Positions 10,550-18,125 of a stretch of 35,392 bases of DNA are shown one piece after another (positions within the stretch are counted from its first letter, which is position 1; each line of letters opens with the position of its first letter). The notes under the pieces were generated by a model. That model saw only the letters and a program-made list of their open reading frames with translations, ran no database searches and had not been told where the DNA came from. The DNA comes from Sphingomonas sp. Lineage in GTDB: Bacteria; Pseudomonadota; Alphaproteobacteria; Sphingomonadales; Sphingomonadaceae. The DNA is taken from positions 1 to 35,392 of the forward strand of contig NZ_JANXNX010000097.1 of the NCBI RefSeq assembly GCF_025353885.1, read 5' to 3'. A program made the translations under genes and the position numbers.

Positions 10550-10567
10550 AAAGGTTAGCTAGCCTTT
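10550..10567. promoter_or_regulatory. Near-palindrome upstream of the catalase-family gene
   Basis: AAAGGTTAGCTAGCCTTT is an 18-bp near-perfect palindrome with one symmetric mismatch pair, 62 bp before the catalase-family start. The size and symmetry suit a dimeric regulator operator, but no regulator gene is adjacent. The rest of the 168-bp gap shows no gene. Confidence 0.35.
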
Positions 10568-10629
10568 GCCCGCAAAAAACTGTTCTGCCACGGGCTTCTT
10601 GCCGGTGGTCCAAGCTCCAGGAGACTGAC

Positions 10630-11721
10630 ATGACCTCTGCGCCCATCCGCTATTCCACTGACGTGGAAAAGATCGAACCCGACGAAGGAGAGACTCAGGC
10701 CGAACTGGTCAAAACCTTTCGATCGATTATCGAGACGACTCACAAGGATTACGGCCACGCCTTTCGCGGTGTCCACGCCAAAAGCCATGCGCTGCTACAC
10801 GGCACGATGACGGTGAACACCGGCCTGCCGCCCGAGCTGGCGCAGGGTATCTTTATCGAGGGTGCCGAATATCCGGTCCTGCTTCGTATCTCAACGACTC
10901 CGGGCGATCCGCTGCCCGATACGATTTCGGTCCCGCGCGGGCTGGCGATCAAGGTGCTCGATGTCGAGGGCGAGCGCCTACCCGACAGCGAGGGCGATAC
11001 GACGCAGGACTTTGTCCTTGCCAACGGGACCGCGTTTCAGGCGGCAGAGCCCAAGGCATTCCTGAAAAACCTGAAGCTGCTGGCCGCGACCACGGATAAG
11101 ATCGAGATCGGCAAGCGCATCATCTCAGCGGTCTTTCACACCGTTGAAAAGGGGCTCGAAGCCGTGGGCGGCGAAAGCGCGTTGCTGAAATCAATGGGTG
11201 GCTATCCGCACAGCCATCCGCTCGGCGAACGCTATTTCAGCCAGGTCCCAATTCGCTTCGGCGAGTATATCGCAAAGGTGGGCGTCGTGCCCCTTTCGGC
11301 CAACTTCAAGGCGCTCGAAGGACAGGTGATCGAGATCGACGGCCGCGAAAATGCTCTGCGTGAAGAAGTGTCGAAAGTGTTGGCAGATGAGGGCGGTCAG
11401 TTCGAACTCCGCATCCAGCTTTGCCGCGATGTCGAAAAAAATCCGGTCGAGGACGCCTCGGTTCCTTGGCCCGAGGACGACAACCCCTATGTCGCGGTCG
11501 CGACCATCACCGTCGAGGCGCAATCGGCATGGACCTACGAACGGTCACAGGTGCTGGACGATGCAATCTCGTTCAGCCCCTGGCACGGCATTCTGGCGCA
11601 TCGCCCGCTCGGTTCGGTCATGCGTGCGCGCAAGCTCACCTATGCCGAGTCGGCGAACCTGCGCGGCGTACTGAACGGCTGCCCGATGAACGAACTGCGC
11701 GCGGCCGGACTGCCCGATTGA
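10630..11721 (+). CDS. Catalase-family (catalase-like, heme-dependent) protein
   Basis: A 363-residue member of the short catalase-like family. The region FRGVHAKSHALLHGTMTV aligns with the distal-His segment of catalases, PVLLRISTTPGDPLPDT with the following strand, PRGLAIKVLDVEGE with the conserved R-G-x-A-x-K motif, and TQDFVLANGTAFQA with the NxPVFF-like region. The C-terminal Tyr-ligand segment typical of true catalases is not evident in its usual form, so peroxide-removing activity is uncertain and a peroxygenase or peroxidase role is possible. An AGGAG ribosome site (at 10618-10622) precedes the ATG. It is probably monocistronic or linked with the PEBP gene 74 bp downstream. Confidence 0.75.
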   Translation: MTSAPIRYSTDVEKIEPDEGETQAELVKTFRSIIETTHKDYGHAFRGVHAKSHALLHGTMTVNTGLPPELAQGIFIEGAEYPVLLRISTTPGDPLPDTISVPRGLAIKVLDVEGERLPDSEGDTTQDFVLANGTAFQAAEPKAFLKNLKLLAATTDKIEIGKRIISAVFHTVEKGLEAVGGESALLKSMGGYPHSHPLGERYFSQVPIRFGEYIAKVGVVPLSANFKALEGQVIEIDGRENALREEVSKVLADEGGQFELRIQLCRDVEKNPVEDASVPWPEDDNPYVAVATITVEAQSAWTYERSQVLDDAISFSPWHGILAHRPLGSVMRARKLTYAESANLRGVLNGCPMNELRAAGLPD

Positions 11722-11795
11722 GGATCGTGGCCGAGCAAGGGACCCCGCCCGGTGCGCGACGTTTGCGAGATAAGTGACAAGTTCACATAGGAGTC

Positions 11796-12425
11796 ATGCT
11801 CATGCTTGAACACATCCCTCAGTGGATTGGCGAACTGCTCAAAAACGTGCGCGCGGGTCATAGCAAGCTGGTGATCGCGCAGGACGGCATCCACACCAAC
11901 GGCCAGCGCATTGATATTTCCAGCCCTGCCTTCGCCAGCGGCGCGCGCCTTCCCGAACGGTTCACGGCCGACGGCGAAGGCGTATCGCCGCCACTGGTCT
12001 GGGGCCCCGTCCCGGAGGACACCACCAGCCTGGCGTTGATCGTCGAGGATCCCGACGCGCCGGCGACCAGTCCGCTAGTGCACGCGATCGTCTGGAACCT
12101 GCCCGTTGCCGACGGCCGCCTTGCCGAGGGTGCCATCGCCAAGGATGGCGCGGGCGTTCCCGGCGGCGCCGATGTCGGCCGCAATAGCTATCTGGCCGAG
12201 GGTTGGCTGCCGCCCGATCCGCCGACGGGGCATGGTAGCCACGACTATGTCTTTCAGTTGTTCGCACTATCGGGCTTGGGTGAGATCGGCAGCAATCCCG
12301 GTCGTTCGGACTTCGTCACCGCGATCGAGGGGAGGGTGCTCGCCGCCGGTATACTGGTCGGCACCTATTCGCGCGGCGAGGATGCCGTAATCGGCTTTAC
12401 CGCCACCGCGCCTGCCGCCACCTGA
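11796..12425 (+). CDS. YbhB/YbcL-family PEBP-like protein
   Basis: A 209-residue phosphatidylethanolamine-binding-protein fold. The family signatures are FTADGEGVSPPLVWGPVPEDTTS, LIVEDPDAPATSPLVHAIVWN and GSHDYVFQLFAL, which build the anion-binding pocket (D-P-D-x-P and GxHxY motifs). Bacterial members lack a known substrate. The first 35 residues (MLMLEHIPQWIGELLKNV...) form an amphipathic helix that is common in the longer members. An AGGAG site lies 4-8 bases upstream of the ATG. The DUF1810 gene starts 4 bp after its stop, suggesting one transcript. Confidence 0.85.
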   Translation: MLMLEHIPQWIGELLKNVRAGHSKLVIAQDGIHTNGQRIDISSPAFASGARLPERFTADGEGVSPPLVWGPVPEDTTSLALIVEDPDAPATSPLVHAIVWNLPVADGRLAEGAIAKDGAGVPGGADVGRNSYLAEGWLPPDPPTGHGSHDYVFQLFALSGLGEIGSNPGRSDFVTAIEGRVLAAGILVGTYSRGEDAVIGFTATAPAAT

Positions 12426-12429
12426 ACGG

Positions 12430-12855
12430 ATGCTCGACGCCGCCCGCTTTCTCGACGCCCAGGCCGACAGCTATGCTGCGGCGTTTGTCGAAATTTCGGC
12501 GGGTCGAAAGCGCAGTCACTGGATGTGGTTCGTGTTTCCCCAGATTTCGGGGCTGGGGCGCAGCGCGACAGCGCAACGTTGTGCCATCGCATCGATCGGC
12601 GTCGCACGCGAGTATCTTGCTCACCCTGTTCTTGGCCTCCGGCTGCGTGAGTGCGTTGCGGCACTGCAGGACTTGCCGCCGACGTCAGCGGTCGATGTCT
12701 TCGGGCCTGTCGATGCTATGAAATTGCGGTCGTCGCTGACTTTGTTCATCCAGGCCGGGGCCGGACTGCCGTTTGAAGCCGCACTCGCGCGGTGGTTCGG
12801 TGGCGAGGTTGATGCTGTGACGCTCACAATCCTCAACCAGCAACTGGCTGCGTGA
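12430..12855 (+). CDS. DUF1810 family protein
   Basis: A 141-residue protein with the DUF1810 hallmarks: a LDAQ helix at the N-terminus, GRKRSHWMWFVFPQISGLGRSATAQRCAI, a short EYLAHPVLGLRLREC segment and DAMKLRSSLTLF. Solved members are all-helical. Some relatives (YbiA/NADAR-like DUF1768 neighbours) suggest nucleotide metabolism, but no activity is established for DUF1810. The start is 4 bp after the PEBP stop, and the end overlaps the next gene by one base (TGATG), so it is translated within a short operon. Confidence 0.85.
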   Translation: MLDAARFLDAQADSYAAAFVEISAGRKRSHWMWFVFPQISGLGRSATAQRCAIASIGVAREYLAHPVLGLRLRECVAALQDLPPTSAVDVFGPVDAMKLRSSLTLFIQAGAGLPFEAALARWFGGEVDAVTLTILNQQLAA

Positions 12856-13124
12856 TGGCCGAGACCGTCGAGCAGTTGCGGCTCCACATGGAGCAGGCTG
12901 CGGCGGACGAGGACTATGAACTGGCCGCGCGGCTTCGCGATCGCCTAAGCATATTGCGCAGCCTCGATACCGGGGCCGAGAGCGCGGACGACACCAGTGG
13001 GCTGACACGACAACAGCCCGGCAGCATGGGCATCGGCACCAGTCGCCAGCGCGTCACGCCGCCGCCTGGGTGGAAACCTCCGCCGAAGCCCGACTTGATG
13101 GCAAAACGTCGCTCGAAGAAATAA
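12855..13124 (+). CDS. Small UvrB/UvrC-motif protein
   Basis: An 89-residue protein. Residues 4-33 (VEQLRLHMEQAAADEDYELAARLRDR split across a helix pair) fit the UvrB/UvrC interaction motif, with alternating E-x-A-x-x-L-R spacing. The rest is polar, ending in a Pro/Lys-rich tail (PPPGWKPPPKPDLMAKRR) that looks disordered. Family stand-alone copies are sometimes involved in protein-arginine kinase or repair complexes, but here the role is unknown. Translation is coupled to the DUF1810 gene by a one-base overlap. Confidence 0.7.
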   Translation: MAETVEQLRLHMEQAAADEDYELAARLRDRLSILRSLDTGAESADDTSGLTRQQPGSMGIGTSRQRVTPPPGWKPPPKPDLMAKRRSKK

Positions 13125-13218
13125 CAGGCCGTAACCAGCGCAGGCAATTCTCTGGGCAATTGCCCATCGAGACTATTCTGGGCATCCGATTGACCTCAGC
13201 TTGGCAAAGGTCGTTTCG

Positions 13219-14829
13219 ATGACGAGCAAATATGACGCGGTGATAATCGGCGGCGGCCACAACGGGCTGGTCTGCGCGTTCTATCTGGCGCGCGCGGGGC
13301 AGAAGGTGCGTGTTCTCGAACGCCGAGCAGTCGTCGGCGGCGCTGCCGTGACCGAGGAATTTCACCCCGGCTTTCGCAATTCGACCGCCAGCTACACCGT
13401 CAGCCTGCTCAATCCAAAAATCAGCGCCGACATGAAACTGGTCGATCGCGGGTATCGCGTGATCGAACGACCCATCTCCAACTTCCTGCCGCAACCGGAT
13501 GGCGGCTATCTCAAACTCGGCGGCGGTCTGGCGCAGACCCAAGCCGAATTTCGCAAGTTTTCCAACCACGATGCCGACGTCCTGCCAGCCTATTACGCCG
13601 CGCTGGAAACCGTGGCGGACGTCCTGCGCGGCCTGTCGCTAAAGGCTCCTCCCAATGTCGGAGAGGGATTGATGACATTGGTCGATGCTGTCCGGCAGGG
13701 GCGTGGGATCGCCAAACTCACACTCGAACAGCAACGCGACGTGGTTGACCTTTTCACCAAGAGTGCACGGACCTTCCTCGACGGCTGGTTCGGGAGCGAG
13801 GCGGTCAAGGCAGCTTTCGGCTTCGACGCGGTAGTCGGTAACTATGCCAGTCCCAACACTCCCGGATCGGCCTACGTCCTGCTGCATCACGTCTTCGGCG
13901 AAGTGAATGGCAAGAAGGGCGCTTGGGGTCATGTCATCGGCGGCATGGGCACCATTACGCAGATTATGGCAAGCGCCTGCGCTGACCTCGGCGTCGAGAT
14001 CAGCCTTGAAGCCCCTGTTGCGCGCGTGCTTGTCGAGGGCGGCCGCGCCATCGGTGTGCGGCTGGAAAATGGCGAGGAAGTCCGGGGCACCAGCATCGTC
14101 GGTAATGTCGGGCCGCGACTGCTATACGAAACCCTGATTGATCCTGCTGACCTGCCGGTTACGTTTCGCCGCCGCATCGGGATGTTCAAGACGGGTTCGG
14201 GAACATTCCGCATGAACGTCGCGCTGTCGTGCCTGCCCAGCTTCACCTGCTTGCCGGGTGATGGGGAACACTTGCGATCGGGCATCATCCTGGCACCGAC
14301 GCTCGATTACATGGACCGGGCGTTCCGCGATGCCACAGAACATGGCACGTCGCGCGAACCCATCGTCGAGATGCTGATACCATCGACCCTCGACGACACG
14401 CTCGCGCCGCCCGGGCAACACGTCGCCAGCCTGTTCTGCCAGCAGTTCGCGCCGGTGCTGCCCGAGGGCAGGAACTGGGACGACGAGCGCGAGGGCGCTG
14501 CCGACCTGATCGTCGATACCGTGGAACGCCACGCACCGGGATTCAAGGCTTCACTCATCGCCCGGCAAATTCATTCGCCGCTCGATCTGGAGCGCAAGTT
14601 CGGGCTGGTCGGCGGCGACATCATGCACGGGAACATGTCGCTCGATCAGCTATGGTCGGCGCGACCGCTCCTCGGCCACGGCGCCTACCGCGGACCGTTG
14701 AAGGGTCTGTTTATGTGCGGGGCCGGAACGCATCCGGGCGGCGGCGTGACCGGCGCGCCGGGGCACAATGCCGCGCGCGCGATCCTGTCGGACCGTTCGC
14801 CATGGGGGCGGCTGCGCGAGCGAGGATAG
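13219..14829 (+). CDS. PYROXD2/phytoene-desaturase-like FAD-dependent oxidoreductase
   Basis: A 536-residue FAD-dependent amine oxidase/phytoene-desaturase superfamily member. The N-terminal dinucleotide fold is VIIGGGHNGLVCAFYLARAG followed by VLERR, and the C-terminal FAD contact is LFMCGAGTHPGGGVTGAPG, both typical of the PYROXD2/NAD(P)-FAD oxidoreductase branch. The substrate is unknown. I chose the ATG at 13219 (MTSKYDAV) with AAAGG upstream. A TTG 6 codons earlier is the alternative. This is the last gene with clear chromosomal-core character before the catabolic region. Confidence 0.85.
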   Translation: MTSKYDAVIIGGGHNGLVCAFYLARAGQKVRVLERRAVVGGAAVTEEFHPGFRNSTASYTVSLLNPKISADMKLVDRGYRVIERPISNFLPQPDGGYLKLGGGLAQTQAEFRKFSNHDADVLPAYYAALETVADVLRGLSLKAPPNVGEGLMTLVDAVRQGRGIAKLTLEQQRDVVDLFTKSARTFLDGWFGSEAVKAAFGFDAVVGNYASPNTPGSAYVLLHHVFGEVNGKKGAWGHVIGGMGTITQIMASACADLGVEISLEAPVARVLVEGGRAIGVRLENGEEVRGTSIVGNVGPRLLYETLIDPADLPVTFRRRIGMFKTGSGTFRMNVALSCLPSFTCLPGDGEHLRSGIILAPTLDYMDRAFRDATEHGTSREPIVEMLIPSTLDDTLAPPGQHVASLFCQQFAPVLPEGRNWDDEREGAADLIVDTVERHAPGFKASLIARQIHSPLDLERKFGLVGGDIMHGNMSLDQLWSARPLLGHGAYRGPLKGLFMCGAGTHPGGGVTGAPGHNAARAILSDRSPWGRLRERG

Positions 14830-14844
14830 CGACGCGGGGGTCGC
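14829..14844 (+). terminator. Weak hairpin at the end of the oxidoreductase gene
   Basis: GCGAC and GTCGC form a 5-bp stem around GCGGGG, overlapping the stop codon of the upstream gene. No U-tract follows. It may contribute to termination. Confidence 0.2.
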
Positions 14845-14853
14845 GCGGTATTC

Positions 14854-14884
14854 AGTCACCTTGTCGGAGTGCAACCGGGTGACT
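14854..14884. repeat. Inverted repeat at the left edge of the catabolic region
   Basis: AGTCACC and GGTGACT are perfect 7-bp arms 17 bases apart, in the 140-bp gap between the last core gene and the first TetR gene. It could be an operator for the TetR protein or a terminator stem. No tRNA-like sequence or insertion-sequence end is visible in this gap. Confidence 0.35.
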
Positions 14885-14969
14885 AACGCACGAGCATGGA
14901 CCGAGTAATTCTGACATCTGAACAGCCGTTTGAGTTCCGCCAGCTAGTTGACGGCATCAGGACGACGAC

Positions 14970-15641
14970 GTGTTTGCCACCAGGTTTGACGCCGGTCAGC
15001 GCTCGATGACCGAACGCGTTAGGCAACCACGTCAGGATCGCAGTCAGGCTTCGATGGCGCGGATCCTCGATGCATTTGAGAAATTGCTTCGCAATGGCTC
15101 TTATGAGTCGATCACGATTAATGACATCGCGATTGAATCCGCGACGGGCGCAGGCTCGATCTACGCGCGCTTCGATGGCAAGCGGTCCATTCTTCTAGCG
15201 TTACATGCTCGAACTCGGGACCGTGCGCGCAGGTATTTTCAAATACTCTTCGACCCGAACAGGAAGTCGGATGAAAGTCTGGACGTTGCTATCGAGCGCA
15301 TCACCCGCGGGATGTTCATCTGGCATAAGCGTCGACGAAGCGTGATCAGAACGTCTGTGCTGCTCGATGATGCGGATCTTTATCTCGGGATCTCTGTCTC
15401 TTTTGGGACATGGACCGAGCAACTCGCGCGCCTCCTTATCGCGCGCGGCGCGGCGCTATCGGATGCTCAAGCATTGGACGCGGCGGCGGCTATTTTACAA
15501 CTCAGCACCGCGGTGTTGCAGCAGTGGGTGATCTTTGGGAGGGTTCCGCCTGTGGGCCGTGCGCTATCAGACGCATCATTGATCAGCCTCATTCGCATCG
15601 CAGCTTTGGCACAAGTCAGGTGTGTATCAATTAGTCACTGA
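14970..15641 (+). CDS. TetR-family transcriptional regulator
   Basis: A 223-residue TetR-type regulator. The N-terminal three-helix HTH is residues about 27-75, with recognition segment ITINDIAIESATGAGSIYARFDGKRSIL. The C-terminal part is a helical ligand-binding domain. Two starts are possible: GTG 14970 with an AGGA site 7 bases upstream (used here) or ATG 15006 (MTERVRQPRQ), which lacks a clear ribosome site. It precedes the CocE-like hydrolase gene in the same direction by 113 bp and probably controls the left catabolic block. The effector is presumably a substrate or intermediate, which is inference. Confidence 0.85.
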   Translation: MFATRFDAGQRSMTERVRQPRQDRSQASMARILDAFEKLLRNGSYESITINDIAIESATGAGSIYARFDGKRSILLALHARTRDRARRYFQILFDPNRKSDESLDVAIERITRGMFIWHKRRRSVIRTSVLLDDADLYLGISVSFGTWTEQLARLLIARGAALSDAQALDAAAAILQLSTAVLQQWVIFGRVPPVGRALSDASLISLIRIAALAQVRCVSISH

Positions 15642-15664
15642 TCATGCTGATCAGAGCCTAAAAT

Positions 15665-15679
15665 GCCCGTGCATCGGGC
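15665..15679 (+). terminator. Short hairpin between TetR and the hydrolase gene
   Basis: GCCCG-TGCAT-CGGGC is a 5-bp stem, 5-base loop, 23 bp after the TetR stop. No U-run follows. A TTGACA hexamer at 15691-15696 could be the -35 of a promoter for the next gene, but no convincing -10 sits at the right distance. Confidence 0.25.
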
Positions 15680-15754
15680 TGACCACGGAGTTGACAGGAG
15701 AAAGCCAAATCGCGAGAACTGTAACCACATTAAAAATACTGGGAAGGGTGTTGC

Positions 15755-18013
15755 ATGCAAGAAGACCAGAGCGCGACGATCGGGTCTCACGTAGCAACCG
15801 GAATCGTTGCCGGCCCTATCGCTGGTCTTCGGTATCAAACGCCGTCAGGAAGCGGTGTCACGGACGTTTGCGGTTCCTTCACATACAGGAGCGGGGAGGC
15901 GGTGACGTTTCTCATTGGCGGGATCGTCTTGGGCACATGTCCTGCAGCGCCGCGCGTAAACCTCGCTCAGCTCGCGAACCGGGTCGCGGGCAATATCGAA
16001 AAGCTTCACGATCCCAGCGTCACTAACCTCGCCCGTTTCGTGATGACGCTGGATCAACGCGGAAGCGTCGAAGGCGGCGTTGTGATTGCCCCGACCGTGC
16101 ATGAAGTCGTCCAGGCGGGGCCCCTCAATTTCAGTCAGCCTGAAGCTGGTTTCGGCGACGATCCATTGGTTGCCGGGCTTCTGCAAGTCTTTAATGCCAC
16201 GCCGGGAGTTTTGATTGGGAGGACGCCGCGAACGCTTTGCGATCCTGCTACTGCCCGCAACGAACTTAGGCGTAACATCCGAAATATAATTAAAATGACA
16301 GACGTTCAGATCCCGCTACGGGACGGGTCTTACGTATGCGCCGACGTCTTTCGGCCGACGGAGAGCGGCGAATATCCGGTCATTCTGAGCCAGGGCGTCT
16401 ACGGCAAAGCGTTCTATCATGAGTGTATTTGTAGTGACGATGAGGCGATCGAGAAGGAGCGGCTTGAAGATCGCTTTTTTTCAGGCAATCCCGACGGCCT
16501 GCAATACGAAAATCACGAAACCGTCGACACGTCGGCTTGGGTGCCCGAAGGCTATGTCTGCATCCGGATCGACGGACGCGGCGTCGGCAAGAGTTCAGGC
16601 GTGCAGGCACCATGGAGCGTGCAGGAAGCCGAAGATTATTACGACGCGATTGAGTGGGCGGCGACGCAAGGCTGGTCGAACGGGAATGTCGGTCTGTGGG
16701 GCATGTCATATCTGGCGATGACGCAGCACAATGTTGCAAGCCTGCAGCCGCCCCATCTGAAGGCCATGATCGCGCAAGGCACGGACGCCGACATCTATAA
16801 TGAGGCACTATACGGCGGTGGTATCCTCGGTGAGGGTTTTTGGAACTGGTGGTGGAAGGTGTGGACCGCGAACAACAGCTGCGGGGAGCGACGCCAAACT
16901 GACTGGATGGCGCGCGCACTGGCGACACCGTTCAATGATCCTGACGCATACGGCCCTAAGGGCACAATCTTTATGCGCCCGGAATTGGAAAAAGCGACCG
17001 CGCCCGTATGGATTGTGGGGCCGCAGTATGGGGCTGTAATCCATCAGCTGGGAAGCAGCGAGACATACATTCATTCAACGGGCGCAAAGGCCCGTAAGTT
17101 CGATTTCGTCGATGCGTGGTTTGCCAATTGCTACAGCAGCGCCACGGTTGCCGAGCATCGGCGTTGGTTCGACTATTGGCTGAAAGGCGTTGAAAATGGT
17201 GTGGCTAACGAGCCGCCGGTTCGCATTCAATTGCGCACAGGGAACGGCGGCTACAGCCTCATGCACGAGCAGGAATGGCCGGTAGCGCGGACGCTTTACC
17301 GGCGCTGGTATCTCGATGCGACACCTTCGGAATGGCAAGGGGATGGGCGGCGAACCGACCTCATGCGTATCTCTCCTGCGTTGCCGTTGGACAATGCGAA
17401 CGCGAGCTACAGCGCGGAAGTCGAGCTGGGCAAGTCGGTCTTGTCGCCGATGGGGCCGGTGGGCGGACCGCCGCGCTGGTCGACTGGAGTTTCTTTCGTC
17501 AGCGATGCGATGACCGAAGACATGGCCTTGATTGGCTATATGAAGGCAGGGCTTTGGGTATCTTCTTCTAGCGGCGACATGGATGTCTTCGTTTCACTCC
17601 GCATTCTTGACGAAGAGGGCCAAGAAATACGGTATGACGCCGCCGCCCATCCGGCGCACCCGGTCCATGCCGCAGCCGTCGGCCACGGGTTGCTCAAGGT
17701 CTCACGACGCAAAATCGATGAATCTCGTTCGACCGAGTACTGGCCGGTGCACACCCATTTGGAGGCGGACAGCGCCCCATTAAACAACGCAGAGGTGGTC
17801 CAGATCGAAGTCGGGCTTAATCCGGCCACCGCCATGATCCGGAAAGGATGTCGCTTGCGGGTTGATTTGCAGCCTTACGCGCCGGATGGCGAGCCCACTC
17901 GTGCATACGACGAAAGCTACCACCGGGGTTCGGTCAACCATATTCACACGGGTCCCGATCACCTCTGTTATATCCAGTTGCCGATCGTCTCGCTCGCACA
18001 GACTGTTCCTTAA
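15755..18013 (+). CDS. CocE/NonD-family hydrolase with N-terminal secreted-type beta domain
   Basis: A 752-residue protein. Residues about 170-750 are a CocE/NonD (X-Pro dipeptidyl-peptidase, S15-like) hydrolase: MTDVQIPLRDGSYVCADVFRP, the nucleophile elbow GLWGMSYLAM (Ser318), and a C-terminal PepX_C beta-sandwich ending HIHTGPDHLCYIQLP. The usual acid (GWYD) and His (GPWTH) motifs are not in canonical form. The first ~165 residues resemble a beta domain of bacterial surface lipoproteins: GLRYQTPSGSGVTD, CGSFTYRSGEAVTF, IGGIVLGTC, NLARFVMTLD. No signal peptide is seen, and a stop at 15731 rules out an upstream extension. GGGAAGGG precedes the ATG. Likely role: ester or amide hydrolysis of the imported substrate (inference). 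Confidence 0.85.
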   Translation: MQEDQSATIGSHVATGIVAGPIAGLRYQTPSGSGVTDVCGSFTYRSGEAVTFLIGGIVLGTCPAAPRVNLAQLANRVAGNIEKLHDPSVTNLARFVMTLDQRGSVEGGVVIAPTVHEVVQAGPLNFSQPEAGFGDDPLVAGLLQVFNATPGVLIGRTPRTLCDPATARNELRRNIRNIIKMTDVQIPLRDGSYVCADVFRPTESGEYPVILSQGVYGKAFYHECICSDDEAIEKERLEDRFFSGNPDGLQYENHETVDTSAWVPEGYVCIRIDGRGVGKSSGVQAPWSVQEAEDYYDAIEWAATQGWSNGNVGLWGMSYLAMTQHNVASLQPPHLKAMIAQGTDADIYNEALYGGGILGEGFWNWWWKVWTANNSCGERRQTDWMARALATPFNDPDAYGPKGTIFMRPELEKATAPVWIVGPQYGAVIHQLGSSETYIHSTGAKARKFDFVDAWFANCYSSATVAEHRRWFDYWLKGVENGVANEPPVRIQLRTGNGGYSLMHEQEWPVARTLYRRWYLDATPSEWQGDGRRTDLMRISPALPLDNANASYSAEVELGKSVLSPMGPVGGPPRWSTGVSFVSDAMTEDMALIGYMKAGLWVSSSSGDMDVFVSLRILDEEGQEIRYDAAAHPAHPVHAAAVGHGLLKVSRRKIDESRSTEYWPVHTHLEADSAPLNNAEVVQIEVGLNPATAMIRKGCRLRVDLQPYAPDGEPTRAYDESYHRGSVNHIHTGPDHLCYIQLPIVSLAQTVP

Positions 18014-18033
18014 ATAGCCGGTAAAAATGCCGA

Positions 18034-18073
18034 TTGACTAGAATGTCAAAAACCGTAATCTCATTACAGTAAT
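18034..18073 (+). promoter_or_regulatory. Promoter with overlapping palindromic operator for the monooxygenase operon
   Basis: TTGACT (18034-18039), 16 bases, TAATCT (18056-18061) could be -35/-10. Overlapping the -10 is a triple alternating array GTAAT-CTC-ATTAC-A-GTAAT (18055-18073), giving two palindromes that share the middle half-site. TTGAC-N6-GTCAA (18034-18049) is a further inverted repeat. The layout fits repression by a dimeric regulator such as the adjacent TetR proteins. Confidence 0.45.
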
Positions 18074-18125
18074 AAGAGAGGGAGTGCCTGATTCGCAGGT
18101 GCAAAACCCACTTACATAGGAGATC

